Below, one piece after another: positions 46,145 through 58,073 of a stretch of DNA of 64,000 bases. This stretch comes from Diplolepis rosae. Lineage: Eukaryota > Arthropoda > Insecta > Hymenoptera > Diplolepididae. Both the position numbers and the translations under genes were made by a program. The notes beneath the pieces are model-generated. The model was not told the origin of the DNA and made no database searches. It worked only from the letters and a program-made list of their open reading frames with translations. The stretch lies in assembly GCA_030998225.1 (NCBI GenBank), contig JAPYXD010000753.1, positions 3,906,001-3,970,000 of the forward strand, given 5' to 3'. The first letter of the stretch is position 1. The number at the start of each line of letters is the position of its first letter.

Positions 46145-46365
46145 TAGTGTACACGGTGACATAGGCGTCTTTGAGACGTCCAAAAGACGTCTGTCGGATG
46201 TTTATGGCTGTGTAATTGATGTCTTTTGAACTTCCTATATCTAAAAGACATTTTTAAGACTAGAGGTTTCTAAAATACTAGAATTAGACAGATATAGACG
46301 TCCTGCAAACGTCTTTTGGACGTTCAAATAACGGCTATGTCTCCGCACCCACTGAGACATAATAA
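46145..46365. mobile_element. GACGTC element with matched ends
   Basis: TAGTGTACACGGTGACATAGG at the left and CTATGTCTCCGCACCCACTG at the right are imperfect reverse complements. A related block lies at 46600-46860. Confidence 0.65.
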
Positions 46366-46980
46366 TGATAGTAATTATCAAAGAGATAAAAAATTATTAT
46401 TCGAAATACAATGACGATTATACAATTCATAATAACAATTCACAAAATTTTGAGAAATATAAAGTAAAATTCATTGAACAAAAATCATTTTCTGCAAAAA
46501 TCTATTTTATTCACCTGCAGTTATAAATAATAATTTGCAATGAAGATTAGAAGACAACTGAATTTCTTTTAGTGGCTATGTGATATTTTTTGTTATTCCA
46601 AGTTTTAATGAGACAGGCAGAGGAACATTGAACGTCTTATGGACATGGATCGTCCACACAAGATCCATTGGACGGACATAAACGTCTTGAAAACGTCTTC
46701 TAAAAATTTCAAAGACGACTCAGTCGGCCCATTGATCAGTTTTAGACGTCCCATATCTGTAAGGCCCCTTTATGACATAAGAAGTCTATAATACACAATT
46801 GAACAGACCAGAACGTCCCAAAAATGACTATGTCCCTTGCACACTGAGTATTCACAATACAAAACGATTTTAATTTCCGTATTTTCAAAATTATTTTAAT
46901 GAGTCTCGATTCGAAAAAAATTCCCAGTTTTTTAATTTTTATTGTCGATTGAAGCAAAAAACTTTTGTGTATTTAGAAAA

Positions 46981-47962
46981 ATGGAAAAAAGTGAGTTTCA
47001 AGCGGTGAATTGGGTAAATGAGTTTTTGTCAGCCGTAAACCGAAGATTAGCCTTGTCGGTGTCGTTTTGCGTGCGGAAAATTGATTTTCCCGCACTAGTA
47101 CGGTAAAATTTTAAGTGTGCGGAAAATCAACTTTCCGCAAGCAAAACGACACAGACTCGGATAACTTTCGGTATACAGCGAACAAAAAATATCGTTCGTA
47201 TCACGTGCGAAACGTATTTTAACGCGCGAGCGAGTCGCGATTCGCCCTTGCGTTAAAATACGCCTTTTCGCACTTGATACGAAATATTAAACGTGTCCAT
47301 ACGTACACAAAAGATGATCATTCGGTGCGTGAAATGATTGAGGCCACAGGCATATCGCAAGGTACAGTGTTTTCAATTTTGAACGAAAAATTGGGTTTGA
47401 AAAAAAATCTTGGCAAAATGGATGTCGCGTTTGCTCTGAAAAGAGAATAAACGCAATCATGTGGTCGACTCTGAGGCTATTTTGGCGTTTTTCCATCGCA
47501 ATCCAAAGAGTTTCTGCGTCGATATATAACTGTGGACGAAACATGGATACACCACTACACTCCAGAGACAAAGGAGCAGTCAAAACAGTGGCTTTTTGAA
47601 GGCGAACGGGTTCCGAATAAGGCGAAGACGGTGAAATCGGCCAGCAAGGTGATAGCTACGGTTTTTTGGGATGCACACGTAATCATCTACACCGATTACT
47701 TGAAAAAAGGACAAACAATAATTAGAGCGTATTATGCGTCGTTATTGCACCAGTTGAGCGAAGAAATCAAGAAAAAACGTCTTGAAAAAACTTGAAAAAA
47801 TGGCTCAGCGGACAACCATTTACGTCGAACTTGGAAGTCATCGCTCAAACAGATGCCTATTTTGAGGAACTCTCGAAATCCTAATTTTTGGACGGCTTAA
47901 AAAAGTTGGAGAAACGCTTGGAAAAGTGTATAGAGTTAAAAGGAGATTATGTTGAAGAATAA
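46981..47962 (+). pseudogene. Mariner transposase relic, deleted and interrupted
   Basis: It opens MEKSEFQAV, the usual mariner start. After an insertion of about 47017-47290 it resumes with VREMIEATGISQGTVFSILN (helix-turn-helix region). It then shows VDETWIHHYTPETKEQSKQW with the first catalytic Asp and TVFWDAH with the second. After IKKKR the part that would hold the third catalytic Asp (the HQDNAP block of the family) is deleted, and the frame jumps to KKWLSGQPFTS and then KCIELKGDYVEE before TAA. In-frame stops occur near 47447. A TIR-like end, TCTAAGGACTTATTGAACGA, lies at about 48002-48021; I find no matching left TIR. It is inactive. Confidence 0.88.
47027..47290. repeat. Two adjacent palindromes inside the mariner relic
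   Basis: First palindrome: GTGTCGTTTTGCGTGCGG (from 47059) pairs with GCAAGCAAAACGACAC (to 47152), and the pairing extends outward to about 47027-47181. Second: CGTATCACGTGCGAAACG (from 47198) pairs with CGCACTTGATACG (to 47283), with a CG-rich loop. Together they interrupt the transposase frame. Confidence 0.8.
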
Positions 47963-48009
47963 AAAAAATTCTACACAAAATAATTTGTTTTTCTATCTTT
48001 TTCTAAGGA

Positions 48010-48480
48010 CTTATTGAACGACCGACGTAGCAACCCCGTAGGCACAATACTTAGGACGTCTGAGAGAAGATTTGAGACGTTACAAGGACGTCTAATTTTA
48101 ATCCAATTGACGTACCAAAGATGTTTAGTGTCCGAAAGACGTCCTAAAAACATCTTTAAAACACAAGATATACCTGAAACGTCATCTGTACTGGCATTAA
48201 ACGTCTTGAAAAAGTCCCTAGGACGTCTAAAAGACAGGTACCGAAAGACGTCCAAGAGACGCGCAATAGACGTCTTTTGGACGTCCAGTAAACATACTCA
48301 GGACGCTCAATGTCAGTAGAAATTATGTCCCAGAGGAATATCTTGTGTTAAAAGGACGTGTTAAGGAGCTCTTTAGGACATGAGACATCATTGGTACGTC
48401 AATTGGACTGAAATTGGACGTTCTGACAACTTCTCACGGACTGCTCTTAGATGTCCGAGGTTTTGTGACCACTAAGAAGG
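48010..48480. repeat. GACGTC block next to the mariner relic
   Basis: It starts near CCCGTAGGCACAATACTTAG and ends near TCCGAGGTTTTGTGACCACT. It contains many GACGTC and GACGTTT words and is probably one standard and one AAAAAATCT-variant element joined. From 48480 to 48930 I see no gene. Confidence 0.6.
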
Positions 48481-48929
48481 TTGAAAATTAAAAGTAAATT
48501 GTGGCTTTGACTTTATAGCAATCTCTGATGAACATTTTTTCCATTGCAAGAAAATTCAAATTAAAGTTTTTTTACATGTTTGCAGACAAAGAATTCTTTT
48601 TGTAAGAGTTTTTTTGAGATAATGGAACATATGCTAGACAGTTTGACATAGACATACGATGATGTAGTAAGGGAATTGTATAGACTGACGTTTGCAAACG
48701 TCTACAGTTTCAATTATAGTACATGTAATGAGAGAAGGGATTCAGGTGTCAGTTCAAAACTCTCTTATCACTAATATATATGTCACTTAAGGATCTTAAG
48801 AGCAACATTTTTCATTTAAATGAAAAAATAAGAAATTTCAACAATATTTTTTGAAAGTGTTCATGTTTAATATAAATATGCAAAATTCACAATAATGAAC
48901 AATTTGCAATCTGATTATGTTCTTAACAT

Positions 48930-49197
48930 TATTTTCGTAGATGTAACTGATGAAATAGTTGGAAATTATTTTCACTTCAGTGGATATTTCACTGACAATC
49001 AATGGTATTTCACTGAAGTTGGCCAGTGAAATCTGTTATACCGATCGAATTTTATTGATCAACTTCAGTGACAATTTTACTATTTTTCATATTGAAATAC
49101 CACTGATTGTCAGTACAATTTTCACTGAAGTAAAAGAGTAACCTAGTTCCAGCTATTTTATCAGTGAAATCTCACTAATTTAAATTTAGAGAGTACC
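48930..49197. mobile_element. ACTGA-family element
   Basis: The interior (ATTGATCAACTTCAGTGACA, then ACCACTGATTGTCAGTA) matches the outer element at 60890-61673. The right end reads TTTAAATTTAGAGAGTA. The left end is worn. From 49200 to 50150 I see AT-rich DNA with no gene. Confidence 0.6.
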
Positions 49198-50149
49198 TAT
49201 CTAATTTTCCACTTCATTAGTTTTTAAATGTTTTTTTTTAAATTTTAACAAATATTTACAAATTTATTTTTTTCTAATTTTAGAATTTCCCGTTTCCACA
49301 TTAAAACTGATATGACTCTTCTCAATATTCAACAAATAATTAGCTTGGCGAACGTTGAGTTTTCCTTCGCAATTGTAGTTTTCAGAGAAAGTTTGTGATT
49401 GTGTAGTGACGTTTCTAGTTTTCTGTGAAAAAAGTCCCTGATGAGTTTCTCGTTAAGCTTGTGAGTTTTTATTTTATTTTTCTGAGTTTCCTTGGGTTAT
49501 CTGACATATATGGCCGAGTCAGAGCTTAAATAATTGCATCAATCACCACCGCTGAACATTTTAATTATGTCAAAAACATAATTTCATATAAAAACACAAG
49601 CTTTCGAGACATAGCTGCTACATTTTGTATTCATATCCAATGAAAGCTCCTCAGATTCTCTCACAATATTCGAAATTCAATAGCGAATGACGTTAACGGA
49701 AGTATTTAAAGACAAATTTAATTTAAAACATTGTTTGAACATATAAATTGAAACTTTAACGATATTTCACTTATTACGTTTATAAATCAAAAAATCAATT
49801 CACCTTTGATTATTTCTGTTTTTATGAATTATTCTTTATCGTAACCACTGTAGGATATAGTCTCTTTTTATTTTGTTCCCTATAATTTCTCTATTTTGTA
49901 TCAGAACAGATAGAAATATCAGCAGAGATCCGGTGACGAGAAAAGTACAGACATCGCTATAGCGTCGTTGTTATGAAACGAGAACAAGTCACCGAAGAGT
50001 TTTTTTATTCTTACTGGGAACAATACGTTGAAACAATGGCCAATTAGACATCAACGAGAATTCTACGCAATCGCAGATATAATTGATAGTGGTAAAAGTT
50101 GATTGGAAAAATAAAAATGTTGCAGATTCGTAGACTTGGAGAAACATTG

Positions 50150-51110
50150 TAAATTCAGCCCAGTAGAAAAGGAGGATTGGACGTCTTTAGGACGTCGTAA
50201 TGACGTCCACTGGACTCCTACATATGTCAGGATTTTTTGCGCCCTCAGGACGTCTCATGTCATTTTGTCTTTTAGACTTCTAGAATACAACAGAAAGCTT
50301 GATATTGAAATCGCTAAGACGTCCTTAAGACGTCCCGAAGACGTCCAATATCTCAAATCGCACTGTAATGAGGGGAAAAATTCTGCCTCATCAGATGTCC
50401 TTAAGACGTCCCAAAGACGTCCAATATCTCAAATCACACTACAAGGAGGTGAAAAATTCTCCCTCATCAAACGTAATTGAGACGTCTTGAGAATATTCAA
50501 AAGAGTTTCATATCAAGCTTTTTGTTATCCTTCGGTCGTCTAATGTCTAGAAGACTTTTTTGAAACATTAGACATTTTAGGACGTCCAATGTCCCCATTT
50601 CCATTGGGAGGGAGAGGATAAATTCTACTAATGGGACGTTATTGAGAGTTCTTGAGAAGGTCCCGAAAATTTACGTGAAAATTTAGGACGTACATAAGAC
50701 GTTGCAAAGACATCCGATGGCCTCATTCCTACTGGAAGGGAGAATAAAACTTTACTCAATGGGACGTAATTGAGACGTCTTGAGAACGTCCAAGGGAGTT
50801 CCATTTCGAGATTTTTGTTGTCCTGTAGACGTCTTCTGCCCGAAAGACTACTTTTAAACATAAGAGACTCTTAGGAGAGAAAAATTCCCAAAATAAAGGA
50901 CCACAGGACATCTTTCAGACGTCCCAGAGACGTCCAATGTCCTCGTTGGCACAAATAGAGAGAGAAAAAATCCTGTTCGATATGACGTCATTGAGACATC
51001 TTTAGAACGTCCTGGAGACGTTTAAATCAGGCAAGAAGCTCGACATCAAAGTACTTAAGACGTCTTTAAGACGTTTCAAAAACATCCAGTGTCCCCGTGT
51101 TCACTACGTG
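50150..51110. repeat. GACGTC array of about 200-240-bp units
   Basis: Repeated CAATGTCC-CATTCCTACTGG-AGGGAGA joins separate units with clusters such as GACGTCCTTAAGACGTCCCG. Five or so units are visible. From 51110 to 51540 there is plain AT-rich DNA. Confidence 0.7.
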
Positions 51111-51544
51111 AATAAATATTCAAGTTTACAATATAGTAAAGATAAATAAATTATCAAGATTTAATCAGATGAAACTTTTTTCGATTTTATATCTTAATAT
51201 GATTTTTTATTTTAGGAATAATCTAGTGATGCCAGTGTAGAATTTCAAGGTCTTGAAAGTTATCAGCATCATTAGTCGTTGCAAGAGTAGAAACACGCCT
51301 ATTTGTAATTATAACAACAGATATTTTATAATTTATCTTCATTTGAAAATTACACTGTGATAAATGATTTTTCAAACCAATAAAAATTTGTTTTAATTAG
51401 GAAGATAAAATTTTGATCTCTTAAATAACCAAATATTTTTAAACAAACAACATTTTTTACTGTTCCGGTTTTGTTGGACAAGAAACTTTTCGTTAGGATA
51501 AAATGTAACAATAAAAATTGGCAAACCATATCTTTTAACGGAAC

Positions 51545-52005
51545 AAAGATTTCTATAATTATTGTTTAAAACGTTTCCAAAATGAAATTTTTTTATATTT
51601 AAAAATATTTAGGAGCAGAAAAACGTTCCTCAGTACTTTGTACCTAATTACTCGAAGTTTTAACTCGATATCTCAATTAATGTGGAAATGCGAAGGGCGA
51701 AAAAAAGTGTCGGTAAGGTAGGGATCGGATAAGTCATACATGGCCTTTAATCAACTAAACATGGGTTTCACTGGAAAAAATAGTCAATTAAGGCCACGTA
51801 TGACTTATATGATCCCTACCTTACCGACACTTTTTTTCGTACATTACATTTCCACATTGAGATATCGAGTTAAAACTTTGAGTTATTGAGGAAAAAACAC
51901 TAAAGAACGTTTATTTGCTCCTAAATATTTATAATTATAAACAAATTTGATTTTGGAAACATTTTTCAAAATAATTATACAAATTTAGGACCAGATAAAT
52001 GTTCT
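51545..52005. mobile_element. Large palindrome (family E)
   Basis: The left arm has GAAAAAAAGTGTCGGTAAGG and TAGGGATCGGATAAGTCATA. The right arm has TATGACTTATATGATCCCTA and CCTTACCGACACTTTTTTTC. Arms run over 200 bp on either side of about 51785. A further partial copy lies at 52319-52403. Confidence 0.82.
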
Positions 52006-52019
52006 TTACTGCTTTTTAC

Positions 52020-52318
52020 TGAATCACTCAAAGTTTCAACTTCCCAGTGGGTAAAAAATCTAAAGACGTTCTAAGGATGTCTATAGGACATTTCTAGGAC
52101 GTCTTTTGGCACGTGTCTTTTGGTCGACCTAAGGACGTTCTCAGGACGTTCAATATCAGTGAAAATAACGTTCCAGAGATATCTTGTGTTTTAAGGACGT
52201 TTTTAGGATCTCTTTAGGACATTAGACATCTTTCGTACGTCAATTGGACTGACATTAGACGTCCTGGTAACGTCTAAAGAACATCTTTAAGATATCCAAG
52301 GTTTTGTGCCTACTGGGT
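52020..52318. mobile_element. GACGTC element inserted in a family E copy
   Basis: It is bounded by CCCAGTGGGTAAAAAATCTA on the left and TTTTGTGCCTACTGGGTGG on the right. Host sequence on the left (CAAAGTTTCAACTT) and right (GATATCTCAATTAATGTGG) is continuous in the uninterrupted family E arm at about 51650-51690. This fixes the ends of the AAAAAATCT variant. Confidence 0.78.
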
Positions 52319-52744
52319 GGATATCTCAATTAATGTGGAAATGCAAAGGGCGAGAAAAAAGTGTCGGTAAGGTAGGGCTCGGATGAGTAAAACGTGGCCT
52401 TAACGAAATTGTTTCTGAGCACGTTTAGAATGAGATCAGGGCGGCCTCCGCGAAGAAGCCTAGTGGAAATCGTTCTACAAAATCTGTCTCTCTTTTACGC
52501 TGCATTTTCTGTCTTTGACAATAATGTCATTAGGGCATTAAAGAAAATACTTGAAGAAGGGCTTCTCTAGAAGCCTTAGGTTGTTTCCAGTTACCCGTAA
52601 CTACTGCTCGAGATAACAAGAGTAAAAGATTCGAAGAAGGTAGTGAATACCTGATGCGTCATTCGAAAATTATCAAAAAGTGAAGTTTCATCAGTAAAGA
52701 CAAGAAATTAGGCAAATTCATCAGAGGAAATCGGAAAATCCAAA

Positions 52745-52788
52745 ATGGCCGAAGAAGAGGCTGAACGCGATGAAGAAGAAGATGAAGG
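52745..52788 (+). CDS. Possible first coding exon of an unknown acidic protein
   Basis: A GC-richer leader (about 52430-52744, no repeat words) ends CCAAA before ATG. Fifteen residues, MAEEEAERDEEEDEG, run into a GTGAGG donor in phase 2. This looks like a genuine first exon, but I do not recognise the protein. No second exon with matching phase was found, so the rest may lie downstream beyond long introns. Confidence 0.4.
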
Positions 52789-53044
52789 GTGAGGGTGTAG
52801 AAATTTGAACATCCTTGTTTCAAATCCACTCTTCTCTTAGTTAATAGAATGATTAAAAGTAGGTAAAATAGATCAACATTGTGCAGTATTCGAAAATATT
52901 AATTATTAATTGGAAAGACACTCAGAAAAATATTGGTTCAGATCAGCTAAACTTTCACCAAAAAACAATCTTTGGCTCTGAACAAAAAATGTTATTTGTG
53001 TCAATTTTGGTAGATGAAAAAATTATTTTATTCGAATTAAAGAA

Positions 53045-54145
53045 ATTACTTTTTTAAAGTGGGCAAAGTGGGCAAAAAATCTAAAGACGTCCAAGGGACA
53101 TTCTTAGGACGTTTAATGTCAGTATAAATGACGTGCCAAGGATATCTTATGTCTTAAGGACGTTTTTAAGTCTTTTCTAGAATACTAGACATCTTTAGTA
53201 AGTCGATTGGACTGACTTTGGACGTTCTAAATAACATCTTGTGGAATTCTCTTGGATATCCAAAATTCTATGCCCAGTGGGCGGGCTTCCGGACATTGGA
53301 CGTCTTGAGGACATCACACGGACTTGAATGTCAGGCTTTTTGTTGTCACGAGGAAATCTTGTCTCTTAAAGACGCCTTTTAGACAAAAGACGTCCAAGTT
53401 CTCGAGTTTACTAAGTTACTCTTAGTAAAAAAAGTTGCTTTAATTAAAACACAATATTTTTTTTCGAGAAATTCACACAAATAGACATTTTTGTCTGGAT
53501 GTCTTGAGGACGTCCTAGAAACTTCAATTTCAGACGTTTTGCCACCTTTAAGTCGTTTCATGTTTGAAAGACGTCTTTCAAACTTGATACGTCTCTAAGA
53601 CGTCATTCTACTATCTCGGCAAAAAAAAGGTGATTTTCAAGAAATTTTTTTCCCACAACTACTTTATATAATTAAACATAATTTTCAGGGTTTGTTTATG
53701 CAGTCTCAAAGTTTACAAAAAAAATGTTTTACTTAGAATTATTGTTTAGTTTGGGTAATGTTTAACAATGAACAGAGTGTCTTAAAAAAAGGCATGTCCA
53801 TGGCAAGCACGACATCCCCAGTCAGCATCATCTGAAACAAATGAATCAAACATTTTATTTTTAAGTATGACCATATCTCTGAAGTGACCAAGCGGATTTT
53901 TTTTATTTTGCAAAATAACAAAATGGCACAGTTTAAACAAAAATTTTCAAAAATCGACTTTTTTTGCTCTTTTTTTGTTAATTTAACTATGATAAAATTA
54001 AAAATTTTTAAAAATCGATTTTTCAAAAGTGAGATAGTAGAATGACCCCTTAAGGTAGAAAAAAGTCTGACATCGAAAATCATGGAGGTTTACTGAGACG
54101 TCCTAAAGACGTTTTAAAGACGTCCAATGATCTCATACTCACTAG
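53045..54145. repeat. GACGTC elements, two joined
   Basis: The first (53045-53280) is the AAAAAATCT variant, ending TCTATGCCCAGTGGGC. The second (about 53276-54145) begins GGGCGGGCTTCCGGACATTGG, ends CCAATGATCTCATACTCACTAG and contains a worn AT-rich middle. Confidence 0.6.
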
Positions 54146-54410
54146 AAAAATAAAAGATTTAGTCGAAGGAAACAAATTGTTTTTCTGAGCAAATGAATCT
54201 CAGTTACGTAATTTCGTTATCCTGACGAGATTTGCGGATGCGACTATTTCAAATCGGAAAACTCATTTAGTTCCTGCCACATGCTTTGCTTCTTCCTCGC
54301 TACTGCTTTTTATTTTCTCTATGACAACTTAGACGGAGACTGACTTTTTCATTTGTGGTAAAGTTTACATTTTCACTGGACGGAAGTTTCCAGGAGAAAA
54401 TCGAAATAAG

Positions 54411-54418
54411 TATAAAAG
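54411..54418 (+). promoter_or_regulatory. TATA-box candidate
   Basis: TATAAAAG is a perfect TATA box in a stretch free of repeat words. A donor-like GAC-GTGAGA lies at 54473-54482, about 35 bp after the expected start site. I cannot name a gene for it. From 54480 to 54950 I see no other feature. Confidence 0.25.
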
Positions 54419-54949
54419 AGCAGATGAGATACGAGTACGATCCTTGGATTTTATATTCGGGGCTTTTTCCGTGACGTGAGATTTGAATTTTTTGTGGAGC
54501 GACTGTTTCAGTTTTCTACGCTCTGATTTTATTGAAGAATGGAAAAAAGAATTGGATCTTGAAAACTATTTTATGCTTTCTAACATATTGCGTTTTACAT
54601 TTTTATTAAATTTTCTCAATAATACAGTTTTTTATAACTCCAGGTTTCGACAACAAAGCACTTATTTAAATTTTAAAGAATAAATTCCACATTTCAGGAG
54701 AGTAACAAATCTGTGGAAATGTATAGCTCGTGAAAATTAAAGGCGGTTTTTTGTTAACTGATATCCACATCGCAATAAATTCTTAAGGAGTGCGTAGGTT
54801 GCGTGTTAGAACTTTTTTATATAATTGACAAAGTTAGATTTGATTGACTTTTGTGGTTCTTTCTGGGAAAAGTCAACGTCTAAAGATTTTGGAAAAAGTT
54901 AGAAATTTAGAAACCAAATGTAAAGATTCAGAAAAATTTCTTCCTAGAG

Positions 54950-56110
54950 TGCACAGGAACCAAGTCGATTTTGTGACATCCAGAAGAAGTCTTTAGGATG
55001 TCTATGTCTGTCTGATTGATGTCTTTGAGACGTCACTTGTCTGAAAGACATTCTTGAGACACGAGACGTCCAAAATACATTCTAGGGACGTTCTCATAAC
55101 TTTAGTAACAGTAAAAATGAGGTCTCATGTTTTAAGGACGCTTTTAAGATGTCTTTAGGACTCTAGACATCTTTGATACGTCGAATGGACTAATTTTTGA
55201 CTTCTGTTACCTGTCCTGAAGACGTCTATTAGACGTTCCAAAGATAACTATGTCCACATGCCTACTGAGTGACGTAAAAATGATTACCCAGTGGGTTTGT
55301 GGACATAAGACATCTTAAGGACGTCCTAAAAGCGTCCAGAAGACGTCTTTAGGATGTCTATGTCTGTCTGATTGATGTCTTTGAGACGTCACTTGTCTGA
55401 AAGAGTGTCTTAAGACACGAAACCTCAAAAATACATTCGAGAGACCTTCTTAGAACGTTAAGTACCAGTAAAAATGAGGTCTCGTGTTTTACGGACGCTT
55501 TTAAGATGTCTTTAGGACTCTAGACATCTTTGATACGTCGAATGGACTAATTTTTGACTTCTGTTATCTGTCCTGAAGACGTCTATTAGACGTCCCAAAG
55601 ATAGCTATGTCCACATGCCTACTGAGTGACGTAAAAATGATTACCCAGTGGGTTTGTGGACATGAGACGTCTTAAGGACGTCCTAAAAGCGTCCAGAAGA
55701 CGTCTTTAGGATATCTATGTCTGTCTGATTGATATCTTTCAGACGTCACTTGTCTAAAAGAGTGTCTTAAGACACGAAACCTCAAAAATACATTCGAGAG
55801 ACGTTGTCAGAACGTTTAGTACCAGTAAAAATAACGTCTTCTGTTTTATGGATGCTTTTAAGACGTCTTTGGCACTCTAGACATCTTTGATACGGCGAAT
55901 GGACTAATTTTTGACTTATGTTACCTGTCCTGAAGACGTCTATTAGACGTCCCGAAGACAACTGTGTCCACATGCCTACTGAGTGACGTAAAAGTGATTA
56001 CCTAGTGGGTTTGTAGACATGAGACCTCTTAAGGACGTCTTAAGAGCGTCAGTATCAGACTTTTTGTTTTTTGGACGTCTTACATATAAAAGACGTCTTT
56101 CAGACGCTCC
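54950..56110. repeat. Tandem array of 357-bp units, each a GACGTC element
   Basis: The AGTGGGTTTGT landmark is at 55289, 55646 and 56003 (steps of 357). Each unit runs from CAGTGGGTTTGTGGACAT to ATGTCCACATGCCTACTGAG plus a short linker, TGACGTAAAAATGATTACC. A partial unit precedes the first. From 56110 to 56560 there is plain AT-rich DNA. Confidence 0.85.
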
Positions 56111-56559
56111 ACAAAGATTCGACGATTCCGTATGCTATAAGTTCTCTTCAAAAAAAGAATTTGTTTAAATTGTTTCTTATTTGTGATTTATGGTAAATGT
56201 TAAATTCAAATTTATAACAATTCTTAAGATATTTAAAATTATTCAAAATCTATTGGAAAGATTAAAAAATATTTTTAAAATTATTTAAAAAAGTGAAGTT
56301 AAGTTTGGCAGAAAAATCAAGAATATTAATAGATTACTTAAAGAATAGATATTTGAAATATTTGAAATACGTATCTGGAAATTCTACAGATGTGAATATC
56401 CACACCTGCGAGCTTTAAGGTGTGAATTGATTGACATCATTTACACAGAAGTTGTAAGTCAAGACTTAAGTATTGTGGACTAATTTAGAATGTAGATTAA
56501 ACTTTCTGGAACATTCTAGATACTTATGAATAGAAAAATTCACAATCCCGGAAGGCAAG

Positions 56560-56950
56560 GGGAAATAGTCATATTTTGGATATCTCAAAGACGTCTTTAG
56601 GACTTCCATTTCCGTCAAATTGACGTCTTTTAGAGGCCTCATGTCTTGAAGACGTCTTGTAAACAATAGACGTCCAAAAAACTCCACTTGAACAAACACT
56701 TGCGTTCTAAAGACGTCTTTCGGATGTCCATATCTGTCCATCTGATGTATTTTAGACATCTTTGTCCTAATGCCCTAAAGACGTTTTTTAAACGCCCCTA
56801 AAACAACTATGTTTTTGTCTAGACGTCTTTTATCTAAAAACGTCATTAAGATAAAAAGTTTTGAGGACAGCAGAAGGGCTGACATCGAAATTCGCACAAC
56901 GTCCTTAAGACGTCTAATGTGCTTTAATGTCCATGTGCGTTTGCGCGTTT
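56560..56950. repeat. GACGTC block
   Basis: GACGTCTTT and GACATCTTT words lie between GCAAGGGGAAATAGTC and GTCCATGTGCG. From 56950 to 57335 I see nothing of note. Confidence 0.55.
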
Positions 56951-57334
56951 TCCTAATTTTCAAAATTATTGAAAAATTTTTTAATGATTTTTTACATCAA
57001 TCTTATAACAGAGAACAAAAACATTCAATAATTGAATATTAATGAGAGAATAAAGTCGTAATTTATATCAATAAAGGAGTGAATAGTCCAATAAAAGTTA
57101 CATGAATATCTTTAATGCTCCTAATAAAAATTTTATGTGCTCATTGTCTTTTATTATGCTGGCACTGGAGAGCAGACATTGAAGAGACATTATCTTTTTA
57201 CTGTGTTTGCACTTCTTTGAATAAAATGTTAACCACAACAGAAAGTAGAAAATAACATTTATATGTAAATTAGTTATGATGAGTAAAAGCAATTAGCATA
57301 ATATACTACACATTTTGTCAAAAAATCTCTTAAT

Positions 57335-57960
57335 GAAAATTTATATACCTTATTCAAGCAAACAATTCTGCATTATAATTTGTTTTTTTAAATATCTCAC
57401 ATATTTTCGTTTAAGAATCGAATTTCTGATTTTCAAGTGTTTTTTTTTTTTTTAATAAAAACAAAAAATGTGTAAATGTGGATTTAAAAAAAAATTTCGC
57501 ATTTTGACGTTTTTCTCATATCTCGTATATTTTTGTTAAAAAATGAAATTTTTTATTTGAAAAGTGTTTTTTTTTCAATCAATACAGAAAATATCTTATC
57601 AAAAAATATGTGAATGCAAATTTGTAGAAATTATTCAAGCAAACGTTTTCGCATTCAGACGTTTCTTAAATATTCCGCATATTTTGGTTAAATAATCAAA
57701 TTTTTGATATTTAAAAGTGTTTTTTTTCTTAATAAGAACAAAAAATTTGTAAATGCAAATTTGTAAAACTTATAAAAGCCAACAATTTTCCATTCTGACG
57801 ATTTTAAATATCTCGCAGATTTTCAAAAGTGTTTTTTTAACATCAAAACAAAAAATATCCTATCATAAAATGTATAAATGCAAATTTGTAGAACTTTTTC
57901 CAGTAAACAATTTTGTATAGTAACGTTTCTTCGTATCTTATATGGTTTAACTGAAAAATG
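57335..57960. repeat. AT-rich tandem repeat of about 130-150 bp, five units
   Basis: Units share AAGTGTTTTTTTT, AAATGCAAATTTGTA, CAAACAATTTTGCATT and TATCTCGCATATTTT. They start near 57345, 57480, 57630, 57770 and 57890. It is non-coding. Confidence 0.7.
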
Positions 57961-58073
57961 TACTTTTATTAATTGTTTTTGAAGTTTTAAAATACTTTTC
58001 TAATTTTGTTTCAATTAAAAAATTTTATAAGGATAGTTCGTAGAAATTTCTGAAAGCTATTAGAAATTATTAT

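Noticed and set aside
47287..47583. 98-codon frame on the minus strand
   Set aside because: Shadow of the mariner transposase read on the plus strand.
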